Origin: an uncultured Prevotellaceae bacterium
GTDB taxonomy: Bacteria; Bacteroidota; Bacteroidia; Bacteroidales; Bacteroidaceae
NCBI GenBank assembly: GCA_902789415.1
Contig: CADAOD010000004.1
Coordinates: 1 to 64,000, forward strand
Direction of reading: 5' to 3'
Length of the DNA: 64,000 bases
Position numbers and translations under genes: made by a program. Shown piece by piece: positions 14,461 through 22,564 of this stretch. Each line of letters opens with the position of its first letter. Within the stretch, counting starts at the first letter, position 1. Under the pieces are notes generated by a model. The model was not told the origin of the DNA, did not search any database, and saw only the letters and a program-made list of their open reading frames with translations.

Positions 14461-17076
14461 TTAGAATGTTGCTCGCACCATAAACCTCACGCCATGCTTG
14501 TGGGCTGTAGGCAGCTCGTTGTAGTTTAATCTGCGTACATACTCCACATGAACAATCTTGAAAATATTGTGCAGACCTAAGCTCAACTCCATATAGGGGC
14601 GCTTGGGATCGATGACATAACTGCCCTCGGGGAAGTACATCACAATGGGGTTGCCGATGTTGTGATCCAAGTAAGGGTTGTTCTTATCGCTGAGCTCACC
14701 CCACAGCACACGGAAACCAATCCACTCGCGCCACTTAAGCTTGCGCAACAGGGGAATGCGGTTGAGGATTTTACCATTCAAGTCCCAGTTAACCTGGCCC
14801 GACACGAAACGGTCGGTAGGGAACTCCATGTTGTTAATGGCCTCGAAGGTATAGTCCTGCACGATGTACGAGAGGTTGGTCTCGGGCATGATGAGCAAGG
14901 GGAATGGCACCTTCTCCCACTGGATACCACCCTTGACCTTAAAGTCCATCTTACCCCACGACTTGAGCCAGAAACGCTTGTAGATAGAGCCCTCGGTATA
15001 GTTATAGCTATACTGTCCGCCCAGCACACCTTTCAGTCCTAAGGTATGACTGACTGTAAACACCGGTGCATCGAGATTGATGGGCAAGCGGCGCTGTTTG
15101 GTGTTGATAAAGGTTTCGCCAGGGGCAAAACGCAGTTCAGCACGAAGTTCGGTGGTACGGATCTTCTGACTGGGCACGTAAGCTGTTGCTGCTGCCCCTG
15201 CAGGCGCTGGGTTACTCCAGTTGGTCCACAGACTGCGATCGCTACTGTACGACATGGGGATGAAATACAGACTACCGCAGGCCTCGTTCTCCTCGACCTT
15301 GGCCGAGAGTGTGGTGCGGAAGCCCCAGTCCTCCTCACGTTCGAAGGTGAGCGACTGGCGGTTGTAGAACATCATCTTATCGACCTTGCTCCACTTAAAG
15401 GCGGTAAACACATTATCCTTATCGGTGCGCATGAACTTATCGGATGGCGACATCACATCGTAGGTTGATGAGAAGGTGAGCGTGCGCTGAGGGAATTCGC
15501 GCGGCAGGTACTCCTTTTTATTGAACGACCAGATGAGGTCGCCCTTGTAGTACCACTTCTTAGAGTCCCAACCACGTGCCACGTAACCACGGGCAAAGAA
15601 GTTAGAATCGAGATTAGCCGTGGTCTGGGCCGAGATACGGGTACGTATGCCATCGATGATATTCTTGGTAATCATGGTGTTGATAGGTCCGATATCCACC
15701 TTGCTGGGGTGATCCTTCGTGCCCGTCTCTACAAAGTTCTCTACCAGGGCCTTCAAGCCAAACAGGATCCACTTAAAGCCCTTGACGTTCTGCATACCGT
15801 TGACAAACTGGTCCATCTGCCCCTCGGCCTTGGTAAGCTCTACCTGGCGATACTGGTTCCAGAAGTCGTCGTTACGCATCATGGCGTTCACATCCTTCAC
15901 CTCTTTCTTAGTACCCTTAAACAACTGTCGGGGCAACTCATCGAAGGCGTAATCGTTGATGCGGGTGTTACGTATCACGGCAAACTTATGCAGGAAGCTG
16001 GCCAGTTTTATCTCGGTAAACATATCATCTACACTCAGCACCCAGTCGCCATCAGGCAACTGCGTAAACTCCTGAACCACCTGCATGTTCTCTACAAAGT
16101 TCACATCGCTCTTCTTAGGGATGGTCATCTCACAGCGCTTGACCTGCCAACTGCTGTCGGCGAGGATATACAGGTCGCCACGGAAACCAAAGTCCTGCTG
16201 GTTGTTGGGCAGGAAGTGCAGATGGTAGCACAGGTCCTTATCAACCATCAGCGTATCCTCGATATAATAGCGGTAGAAGCCAATGGCATCTTTTCCGATA
16301 GGCGATGTGAAGGGGTACTGCAACATACGAATCTGATCGTCGTAGATGTTCACATCGGTAAACACATCCTTCATGATGGTGTTCAGGATATCGCCTGTTT
16401 GGAACAGGTCGTTGATACCCTGGGTATTGATACCCTTTATAATGGTCTTCTCATCGTGCGGTTTTTTGCGATAGATCTTCTGCGATACCGTTTCATCCAC
16501 GCTGATGGGTAGGATGAGCTTGTTGTTATAAGGGCATGCCTCGATCTGATCGATGAGCCACTGTTTCTTTTTATACTTGGGCGAATCGAGCACCTCGGGT
16601 TTAAAATCGTTGAGTGCCAGCGTAATCTTCTGGTACTTGTTGTACTGATAGAAGTCGCGGTTATCCAAATCGGTCTGCTTCTTAGCGGCGATGACCTTAC
16701 GCATCATCTCAACAGCGGGGTTGTTTTTCCTGCTGTAACGACCACGTTTGGTTTTGATGGTAACCTCCTTCAGCATGCGGTTATCCGTTTTCAAGGCAAT
16801 CTTGATATCGCTCCTGATACCTGAGTTAATCTGTACGGTGTGCGATACGTAGCCCACCGACGTAAATGTGAGTTGCCAGCCATTGTGGCGCGCAATCTTG
16901 AAGTTGCCATCCACATCAGAAGCCACTCCTACCCCATGACCCAGATACTGGGCACTGGCAAAGGGGATGGGCTCGCCGGTCTTAGCATCTACTATCTGAC
17001 CGGTAATCATGTGCTGCGCCAGCGCACCCAGCGTTAGCAACAGCGAGAAAATCATTAAGTTTAGCCTTTTGCTCAT
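14461..17076 (-). CDS. DUF5686/carboxypeptidase-regulatory-like outer-membrane protein
   Basis: 871 residues. A signal peptide (to about residue 20) is followed by a CarboxypepD_reg/SusC-like beta-sandwich (GQIVDAKTGEPIPFASAQYLG; ~22-105) and a long DUF5686 region containing SRKNNPAVEMMRKVI and DFYQYNKYQK. The alternating strands of the last ~350 residues and the final aromatic residue (VRATF) suggest a C-terminal beta-barrel in the outer membrane. Function is unestablished; such proteins are widespread in Bacteroidota. It begins 3 nt after the HAD gene and is the last gene of the headgroup-type operon, so it may act on the same envelope product. Confidence 0.82.
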   Translation of the reverse strand: MSKRLNLMIFSLLLTLGALAQHMITGQIVDAKTGEPIPFASAQYLGHGVGVASDVDGNFKIARHNGWQLTFTSVGYVSHTVQINSGIRSDIKIALKTDNRMLKEVTIKTKRGRYSRKNNPAVEMMRKVIAAKKQTDLDNRDFYQYNKYQKITLALNDFKPEVLDSPKYKKKQWLIDQIEACPYNNKLILPISVDETVSQKIYRKKPHDEKTIIKGINTQGINDLFQTGDILNTIMKDVFTDVNIYDDQIRMLQYPFTSPIGKDAIGFYRYYIEDTLMVDKDLCYHLHFLPNNQQDFGFRGDLYILADSSWQVKRCEMTIPKKSDVNFVENMQVVQEFTQLPDGDWVLSVDDMFTEIKLASFLHKFAVIRNTRINDYAFDELPRQLFKGTKKEVKDVNAMMRNDDFWNQYRQVELTKAEGQMDQFVNGMQNVKGFKWILFGLKALVENFVETGTKDHPSKVDIGPINTMITKNIIDGIRTRISAQTTANLDSNFFARGYVARGWDSKKWYYKGDLIWSFNKKEYLPREFPQRTLTFSSTYDVMSPSDKFMRTDKDNVFTAFKWSKVDKMMFYNRQSLTFEREEDWGFRTTLSAKVEENEACGSLYFIPMSYSSDRSLWTNWSNPAPAGAAATAYVPSQKIRTTELRAELRFAPGETFINTKQRRLPINLDAPVFTVSHTLGLKGVLGGQYSYNYTEGSIYKRFWLKSWGKMDFKVKGGIQWEKVPFPLLIMPETNLSYIVQDYTFEAINNMEFPTDRFVSGQVNWDLNGKILNRIPLLRKLKWREWIGFRVLWGELSDKNNPYLDHNIGNPIVMYFPEGSYVIDPKRPYMELSLGLHNIFKIVHVEYVRRLNYNELPTAHKHGVRFMVRATF

Positions 17077-17079
17077 TTA

Positions 17080-17745
17080 CTATAATATTTGTGTTAAGTC
17101 TGTAATCACTTTCTCAGCGGCCGACTCATCTACGGGGTCGTTGGTCCAACCCTCGCCTTTAAACCATACAGTGTGGCATCCCGCCTTACCGGCTGGGATG
17201 ATGTCCTTATCCATACTATCGCCTACAACCACTACCTCATCAGGGCGCATACCCAAGGCCTCAACGCCTAAGGTAAAAATCTGTGGGTCGGGCTTGCGAA
17301 CGCCTACCACGGCGCTCTCGATGATGGTATCGAAAATACCATCCAACTTAAACTCCTTGAGCACAGTGGCGATGTTGCCATAGAAATTGCTGACCAGCAC
17401 CATGGGGTACTGCTGCTTGAGTTGCAGTAACACCTCGCGACTCTTGGCAGTCTCGGCGCAGGTGATGGCATAGAGATCGTCTACCACGGTCTGCTGGTAC
17501 TGCGGCAGACCGAGGAATTCGAGCTCGAGGCGGATTTTCTCTTCCAACGTACGACGGAAGGTAAAATCGGGCTGGATGATGGGATTCTTTCCCAATGTGC
17601 GCTCGGCATGCACGTAGGCCTCGCGGAACGCCTCCTCGGTGACAGGCACCTGCTGACGCTCGTAAGCATGCCAGATGACCTTGCCCCAGTGCTGTCCACC
17701 CGTATCCAGGGTTCCACCGTAATCAAAAATATATCCCTTCATCAT
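17080..17745 (-). CDS. HAD-superfamily hydrolase
   Basis: 221 residues from the ATG at 17745, which overlaps the upstream stop by 4 nt (ATGA). An ATG 33 codons earlier lies within the upstream gene and was rejected. Motif I is FDYGGTLD: the nucleophile Asp is present, but the usual second Asp (DxD) is Gly. Motif II is VLVSNF, motif III the Lys in GVRKPDPQIF, motif IV VGDSMDKDI. A cap domain of ~100 residues lies between motifs I and II. In context it may remove a phosphate from the product of the CDP-alcohol transferase, but loss of the acid/base Asp is odd for a phosphatase. Confidence 0.82.
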   Translation of the reverse strand: MMKGYIFDYGGTLDTGGQHWGKVIWHAYERQQVPVTEEAFREAYVHAERTLGKNPIIQPDFTFRRTLEEKIRLELEFLGLPQYQQTVVDDLYAITCAETAKSREVLLQLKQQYPMVLVSNFYGNIATVLKEFKLDGIFDTIIESAVVGVRKPDPQIFTLGVEALGMRPDEVVVVGDSMDKDIIPAGKAGCHTVWFKGEGWTNDPVDESAAEKVITDLTQIL

Positions 17746-18641
17746 AACGCAGCGCAAAGTTTTTCGTGCTTGTGGTGCATGTACATATACATAGCCTGGA
17801 AGACGGTAATCTCTACCAGGGGATATACCCATGGGCAACCCAGCAAACAGGTGACGTAGATGGTGATGGCACGCGAATTAAACGTCAGCAGGTTGGTGTA
17901 CTTCATCAAAGGACGACTGCCCGCCAGCAGGCGCTGACGGATGTCCTCAGAAGGCTGCTGCTTCCAACGCTCAAAGAACTGCTGGAAGTTGGGTGTGCGT
18001 TGCTCCTGACTCTTACAGTAGTTAGCGTAGTTATAGAAGAACACACGCGAGAGCACGTCGCTCTTGGGCAACGACTCGTAGTGCGCACGCTGCTGCTTGT
18101 AGTTATCCAACTCGCTACCATCCTTACCCAACAGGAAGAACAGGTGGATCTGACGGTAGTAATCGGCCAGTGAGCTCTGCTTGGCGTGCAGACCGATACC
18201 AGCAATGGCACAGAGCACAAAGCCCCAGAAGCCCCACTCTATATCGGTGCCAGGGATGTTCTGATGCCACAAGCGGGCCACAATACCTAAGTAAACGGAA
18301 GTAAACCACAAGTCGCCCGAGAAACCATCGAGCATACGACCAATCAGGGTTTTCTTACCGGTGATACGCGCCATCTGACCGTCGGTACTATCGCAGAAGT
18401 TAGCAAACATCAGCAGCAGTACGCCGTAGATGTTATGCAGCAGATCGGTATAATGGAACATCCAACCTGCACCCACGCCCAAGAAGATGGATACGATGGT
18501 GATGACGTTTGGATGGATATCCAGTTTGTTCCACAACAAGGCGAATACCAGTCCGATGGGACGAGTAAAATGCACGTCCAACCACTCCTCGGTATCCTCC
18601 GATTTAAATGATAATTTCAATAATTCCTTAAATGTTGCCAT
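17742..18641 (-). CDS. CDP-alcohol phosphatidyltransferase-family enzyme
   Basis: 299 residues with about five to six transmembrane helices. The family signature DSTDGQMAR is followed by GRMLDGFSGD: the last Asp is one residue later than in the standard D-x2-DG-x2-AR-x8-G-x3-D-x3-D spacing. Such enzymes move a phospho-alcohol between a CDP-activated donor and an acceptor alcohol in the inner membrane (as in phosphatidylinositol-phosphate synthesis). The neighbouring nucleotidyltransferase and HAD suggest a headgroup pathway. The substrate cannot be told from sequence. It lies 8 nt after the ATP-grasp gene. Confidence 0.85.
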   Translation of the reverse strand: MATFKELLKLSFKSEDTEEWLDVHFTRPIGLVFALLWNKLDIHPNVITIVSIFLGVGAGWMFHYTDLLHNIYGVLLLMFANFCDSTDGQMARITGKKTLIGRMLDGFSGDLWFTSVYLGIVARLWHQNIPGTDIEWGFWGFVLCAIAGIGLHAKQSSLADYYRQIHLFFLLGKDGSELDNYKQQRAHYESLPKSDVLSRVFFYNYANYCKSQEQRTPNFQQFFERWKQQPSEDIRQRLLAGSRPLMKYTNLLTFNSRAITIYVTCLLGCPWVYPLVEITVFQAMYMYMHHKHEKLCAAL

Positions 18642-18642
18642 T

Positions 18643-18667
18643 ATAATGTTTAATTATTAATATTTAT
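18643..18667. repeat. degenerate 7-bp array between ATP-grasp and CDP-alcohol genes
   Basis: On the coding strand ATATTAA, TAATTAA, ACATTAT. It encodes the last residues (ININN) and the stop codon of the ATP-grasp gene and reaches the next start codon. Confidence 0.6.
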
Positions 18668-19429
18668 AAGTGCCGCTATCGCAGTAGCGGCGGACTCGCG
18701 GCAGCGAGAAAAGCTGGGCCAGTCGTTAAAATCTATCAGACAGTAGCTGCCATCCTCGCGGATGATGCAGTCGCCACCATACACGCTGATGCCTACAGCC
18801 TGAGCCAGTTTGTTGGCATCGGCCTGCAGTGCCTCTACCACAAAGGGGTAATGACGGGCGGTGCCATTACGCTGCTCGTCATCGAACTTGGTGTCGCCAT
18901 CGTCCGTTGGGTAGTAATAACGGAAGAAGTTTGTACCTGCCACACCATAGAACTTGACTAGATCGCCAGGCACATGGGCACTGACGGTATAGCTGGTAAT
19001 GCGACGCTGCTTAAAGGCAGCTATCTTGGCGTTCAGTTCCGTCTGGTTGGCAGCATACTGCACATCGCTTTTACTCTGTGCAGCTGCATCGCCACGCTTG
19101 AGCCAGTAGCCATGGGCGCCCTCGCGTGGTGGCATGGGGGTGCCTATCTGTTGCATGAGCGATTCTAACTGACAGCGTGCGCAGTTATGGATGCCTGCAG
19201 AGGAGTTGATAGCTTGACAATCGCGCAGTTTGTCGAGTGTCTCAGGCAGGCGTCCCATCGTAAAAATACGGTCGTAACCCTCGGGTGCAAACGGCTGCTC
19301 CTCGCTCACCATCTCCACCTCGTGCCCTGCCGCACTCAGCTTAGCGCCTACTGCCTCGAGTATCGCCTTATCCTTCTGAACCGAATTCGGCGAGAACACC
19401 TCCGCCCGCTGTACTAATAATACCTTCAA
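18650..19429 (-). CDS. ATP-grasp-like protein
   Basis: 259 residues. The N-terminal part (MKVLLVQRAEVFSPNSVQKD) looks like the pre-ATP-grasp fold. The C-terminal part has the metal-binding pattern YGGDCIIREDGSYCLIDFNDWPSF (acidic residues plus DFND) seen in ATP-grasp ligases of the RimK/carboxylate-amine type. These enzymes join a carboxylate to an amine or thiol using ATP. It follows the nucleotidyltransferase gene by 10 nt, so a role in adding an amino-acid-like group to the pathway's product is possible but unproven. The last few residues are encoded by a 7-bp array. Confidence 0.65.
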   Translation of the reverse strand: MKVLLVQRAEVFSPNSVQKDKAILEAVGAKLSAAGHEVEMVSEEQPFAPEGYDRIFTMGRLPETLDKLRDCQAINSSAGIHNCARCQLESLMQQIGTPMPPREGAHGYWLKRGDAAAQSKSDVQYAANQTELNAKIAAFKQRRITSYTVSAHVPGDLVKFYGVAGTNFFRYYYPTDDGDTKFDDEQRNGTARHYPFVVEALQADANKLAQAVGISVYGGDCIIREDGSYCLIDFNDWPSFSRCRESAATAIAALININN

Positions 19430-19431
19430 TT

Positions 19432-19459
19432 CTAAATGTTTAATGTTTAATGTTCAAAA
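19432..19459. repeat. 7-bp tandem array between nucleotidyltransferase and ATP-grasp genes
   Basis: CTAAATG, TTTAATG, TTTAATG, TTCAAAA. It encodes the C-terminal NIKH and the stop codon of the nucleotidyltransferase and ends 2 bp from the next start codon. Confidence 0.8.
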
Positions 19460-20159
19460 AGGCTTCTGCCTTTTCGATGTCGCTCGCATGATCGATATCC
19501 AGCACCTTAGCAAAGGGGAATGCCACCAGCTTTAACCCCTCGGCCACTAAGGCACGCTGGAAGTTACGCATACGACTCTCGCCACGCTCAATGCAGCGCT
19601 GCAGCACAGGGATGGCCTTGGGTGTTAAGCCATAGATGCCACCACTGATATATTTGGGCTGCTCGCAGGTATCGTAGAAGCCAGTTATCTGCAGCTGACC
19701 GCCAGTGGTGCCCACATACAAGGGTTTCTCGTCGTCGATATAATCGGTCACACCCATCAGACCATCAATCTGACCAGCCTTAGCCAACGTATTAAACAAG
19801 GCAACATAGGCCTGGAAGTCCTCCTCGTCGAAAATGGTATCAACGGTGGTGAGCACAAAAGGCTCGTCGTTCAGCCACTGGCTCAGCTCCCAAGCACTGT
19901 GCATAGAGCTGGGAGTGCTTTTAACCATAAACTTCAAGGGTACCTGTTTTTCATCTACTATCTTTTGCAGATGTTCGGCCACTTCGGTCATCTGTTCGTT
20001 ACAAATCACACATATCTCGCTGGCGCCATTGACCATAAACACACGTATCAGACGGTCGATAAGGTGCTCGCCACCCACCTTTACCAGGGGCTTTGGCGCC
20101 TGTACACCCTCTTGTGCCAATCGCGATCCCTCGCCAGCAGCTATAATTGCATATTTCAT
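19440..20159 (-). CDS. MobA-like/sugar-phosphate nucleotidyltransferase
   Basis: 239 residues from the ATG at 20159 (MKYAIIAAGEGSRL); a longer start lies too close to the promoter. The NTP-binding loop AAGEGSRLAQEG and PKPLVKVGG are characteristic of nucleotidyltransferases acting on phospho-sugars, phospho-alcohols or inositol phosphate. The acidic TTVDTIFDEED (~100-110) would bind the metal. It is first in an operon with ATP-grasp, CDP-alcohol transferase, HAD and DUF5686 genes. If it is a cytidylyltransferase, it would make the CDP-activated alcohol used two genes later; that link is inference. Confidence 0.8.
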   Translation of the reverse strand: MKYAIIAAGEGSRLAQEGVQAPKPLVKVGGEHLIDRLIRVFMVNGASEICVICNEQMTEVAEHLQKIVDEKQVPLKFMVKSTPSSMHSAWELSQWLNDEPFVLTTVDTIFDEEDFQAYVALFNTLAKAGQIDGLMGVTDYIDDEKPLYVGTTGGQLQITGFYDTCEQPKYISGGIYGLTPKAIPVLQRCIERGESRMRNFQRALVAEGLKLVAFPFAKVLDIDHASDIEKAEAFLNIKH

Positions 20160-20192
20160 CCAGAATCGTTTAAAATTACTAGTTTCCGGCGG

Positions 20193-20200
20193 CAAAGGTA
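20193..20200 (-). promoter_or_regulatory. -7 element of the headgroup-type operon
   Basis: Minus-strand TACCTTTG, ~33 nt before the nucleotidyltransferase start. No strong -33 match is visible. Confidence 0.6.
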
Positions 20201-20264
20201 CGCATTTTTACCCAATTACGAAAACTTTGGCTATATATTTAGGTTTTATTTACTATAAAACCAA

Positions 20265-20296
20265 CAAAAAAGGTGAGGTTTTTAATTCCCCACCTT
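20265..20296 (-). terminator. terminator of the GIN-domain gene
   Basis: AAGGTGAGG (20270-20278) pairs with CCCCACCTT (20288-20296) with one mismatch around a 9-nt loop. The U tract on the minus strand comes from A20265-20270. The stem overlaps the last codons of the gene it ends. Confidence 0.8.
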
Positions 20297-21058
20297 GAGT
20301 TTATCGGTATCGATATCGCCGGAGCCGTATTTTTGTTTATTAAAGCTTTGCACGGTACCTTTCAGATCGATATCGCCGGAGCCCGTAAGCTGGGCATCAA
20401 CAGAGCCACAACCCTTACCAAACTCCACATCCACATCGCCTGAGCCACGCAGGGTGATACGGGTATTTTCGGCATTCTGCTGGCGCAGACGGATGTCGCC
20501 AGAGCCTATCAGCGAGATATCGGTCTCGCGGGTGTCGAGGTTGCGGATAGTGGCATCGCCTGAGCCTACCACCTCAAGGCGACAGCGGTCGCACAACAGA
20601 TGGGCAAACTGGATATCGCCTGAGCCCTTGAGGTTGACATCCATCTCATCGGTATCTACTTTCTTCTCGCTGATGAAATCGCCTGAGCCACCTACATAAA
20701 CTGATATCAAATCGGGCGAGGTGACATACACTGCCAACTCGCCATCACCGCCAAAGCTGACGTTAAACATGCCTACCTTACCACGATTGCGAATGGTGAG
20801 CTTACCCTCATCGACCTCGGTAACAATACGATCGACCAGTTCCTTAGGACCTTTGACCTTGACCGAGAACGAGTCGGTCTGCTGGTAATAAACGGTGGGC
20901 GAACCTAACACCTCAATACGCTCGAAACCACGTAACGAGCGGTAATCGGTTACCACAGGACCAGCATCGCCAAACTTAAACGACAGATTCTCACGACTGC
21001 AACTGCAAGAGACTAACAATAGTGCCAAAATGGCAAGAAGAAACAACTTTGTTTTCAT
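20282..21058 (-). CDS. GIN-domain (DUF2807) lipoprotein
   Basis: 258 residues from the ATG at 21058 (MKTKLFLL). A longer start at 21136 would translate the 7-bp array and was rejected. The lipobox is LLVSCSC. The mature part is a right-handed beta-helix-like repeat with seven GSGD motifs (GGSGDF, KGSGDI, VGSGDA, IGSGDI, RGSGDV, TGSGDI, YGSGDI) spaced about 20 residues apart. DUF2807 proteins are surface or periplasmic and have no agreed function; metal or polymer binding has been suggested for such turns. It follows the histidine kinase gene by ~90 nt and may be regulated with it. Confidence 0.88.
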   Translation of the reverse strand: MKTKLFLLAILALLLVSCSCSRENLSFKFGDAGPVVTDYRSLRGFERIEVLGSPTVYYQQTDSFSVKVKGPKELVDRIVTEVDEGKLTIRNRGKVGMFNVSFGGDGELAVYVTSPDLISVYVGGSGDFISEKKVDTDEMDVNLKGSGDIQFAHLLCDRCRLEVVGSGDATIRNLDTRETDISLIGSGDIRLRQQNAENTRITLRGSGDVDVEFGKGCGSVDAQLTGSGDIDLKGTVQSFNKQKYGSGDIDTDKLKVGN

Positions 21059-21092
21059 TGAACACTGAATATTGACCATTGAACATTTATAA
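21058..21092. repeat. 7-bp tandem array upstream of the GIN-domain gene
   Basis: Five units: TTGAACA, CTGAATA, TTGACCA, TTGAACA, TTTATAA. The array touches the ATG at 21058, so it forms the whole ribosome-binding region. Confidence 0.85.
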
Positions 21093-21150
21093 ACTTTTCT
21101 GACTGTTAGACGTAGTAAACAGCCAGAAAGTTGCATGGGGCGAATTTTTT

Positions 21151-22401
21151 TTAGCTTAATGGGAGCTCTACCCAGAAACGAGAGCCACTGCCTAATACAG
21201 AATCGACACCAATAGAACCACCCAAGCTCTCGGCATGACTCTTGGCAACTGACAAGCCCAGACCAGTGCCTGGCACGTACTCATCGACCTTGAAGAAACG
21301 CTCGAAGATGCGCTGCTGATGCTCGTCGGCAATACCCTTACCAGTATCGAGTACCCACAACTGCAGCTTCTCGCCCTGCAACAGGTCGAAGCCCAAGGTG
21401 ATAGAACCCTGCTGGGTGAACTTAACGGCATTCTGCATGAGGTTGTTGACAATCTCCTTAAACTTGGCCACATCGGTGGTCATCATAATCTCAGGATAAG
21501 GGAACTGGGTGGCCAAAACCAGCGTAGTGCCATCGACCATCTGACTGTAATAATCGGCAATCTCCTGCAGAATAGGCACGATGTTGGTTTGCTGCTTAAC
21601 CAAGCTCTTGGCCTCGCTCTCGACCTTAGACATGCTTACCAAACCATCGATAATACCAAGCAGTTTATGGTTATTTTTCTGGATTTCGGCGATAATCTGA
21701 TTACGCTCCTCTTCGTTCTCAACCACAGGCAACAAGTCGGAGAAACCCACAATGGCATTGAGCGGGGTACGGATTTCGTGACCCATATTGGCCAGGAAGG
21801 CAGTCTTCAGACGGTCGCTCTCCTCGGCCTTGTTACGGGCAGCAATCAAGTCGGCCTCCATCTGCTTCTGGTTATCAATACGCATAGAAGTACCTACGAT
21901 ACGTGAAGGTTTACCCTCCATATCGCGGGCAGCGATGGTACCAAAACTCTCCTCCCAATAGGTCATGGCACCCTTACCCAACTTAACACGATACACCTCG
22001 TGATAGGCAGGTGTCTGACCTAAGCACACCTTATCGAGCGACATGCGTACACGCTGACCATCGGCCTTATCGAGCACCTGTATCAAATCCTCGATAAGAG
22101 ACTCGTGCGGACTTACCAGACCGCCTTTCTTTTCACGGTAATCGGCATCCACATAAAGCTTCATGGTAGGCACATCGATATGCCAGGTACTGAGCTTCAT
22201 GGCCTTGAGCACAAACTCAGACTCCACATTATTACGACGAACCCTTTCGAGCTCGACCAACTCACGCTGGAGCTTACGACCTGTACGACGCTGCACAAAA
22301 ATCATGAAGAACAGCCACAAGAACAACAACGCTCCGCCAATCCAAAGTACCGGAACGAGCGTATTAGTATCGGTTTGCGTGTAAAGTAGCAAATTATACA
22401 T
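21151..22401 (-). CDS. PAS-like sensor histidine kinase
   Basis: 416 residues from the ATG at 22401, which lies 22 nt after a good -7 box; the longer frame would include that promoter. An N-terminal transmembrane helix (~15-35) is followed by a coiled linker and a PAS-like domain (~65-185, STWHIDVPTMKLYVD). The HisKA H-box is MGHEIRTPLNAIVGF (His near residue 210). The HATPase motifs are NLMQNAVKFT, DTGKGIADEH and GTGLGLSVAKSH. There is no receiver. The layout is an orphan membrane kinase; no partner regulator is adjacent. The GIN-domain gene follows. Confidence 0.88.
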   Translation of the reverse strand: MYNLLLYTQTDTNTLVPVLWIGGALLFLWLFFMIFVQRRTGRKLQRELVELERVRRNNVESEFVLKAMKLSTWHIDVPTMKLYVDADYREKKGGLVSPHESLIEDLIQVLDKADGQRVRMSLDKVCLGQTPAYHEVYRVKLGKGAMTYWEESFGTIAARDMEGKPSRIVGTSMRIDNQKQMEADLIAARNKAEESDRLKTAFLANMGHEIRTPLNAIVGFSDLLPVVENEEERNQIIAEIQKNNHKLLGIIDGLVSMSKVESEAKSLVKQQTNIVPILQEIADYYSQMVDGTTLVLATQFPYPEIMMTTDVAKFKEIVNNLMQNAVKFTQQGSITLGFDLLQGEKLQLWVLDTGKGIADEHQQRIFERFFKVDEYVPGTGLGLSVAKSHAESLGGSIGVDSVLGSGSRFWVELPLS

Positions 22402-22423
22402 CTTGGGTTTTAATTTTATGTGG

Positions 22424-22431
22424 CAAAAGTA
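22424..22431 (-). promoter_or_regulatory. -7 element of the PAS-like kinase
   Basis: Minus-strand TACTTTTG fits TAnnTTTG and supports the start at 22401 rather than 22452. Confidence 0.55.
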
Positions 22432-22536
22432 ACGAAATAATTTGGAAAACACACATTTTTTGGCCGTTTTTTATAAAAAACGAGGATTTTTTGTTAGATT
22501 AACAGTAAAAAAGTGCATTTTTGGGCGAACTTTCAT

Positions 22537-22544
22537 TAACTTTG
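22537..22544 (+). promoter_or_regulatory. -7 element of the methyltransferase operon
   Basis: TAACTTTG, 20 nt before the ATG at 22565. The longer upstream frame (from 22442) would lie before the transcription start. Confidence 0.65.
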
Positions 22545-22564
22545 CACGCTGTAAACTAAAAGAA

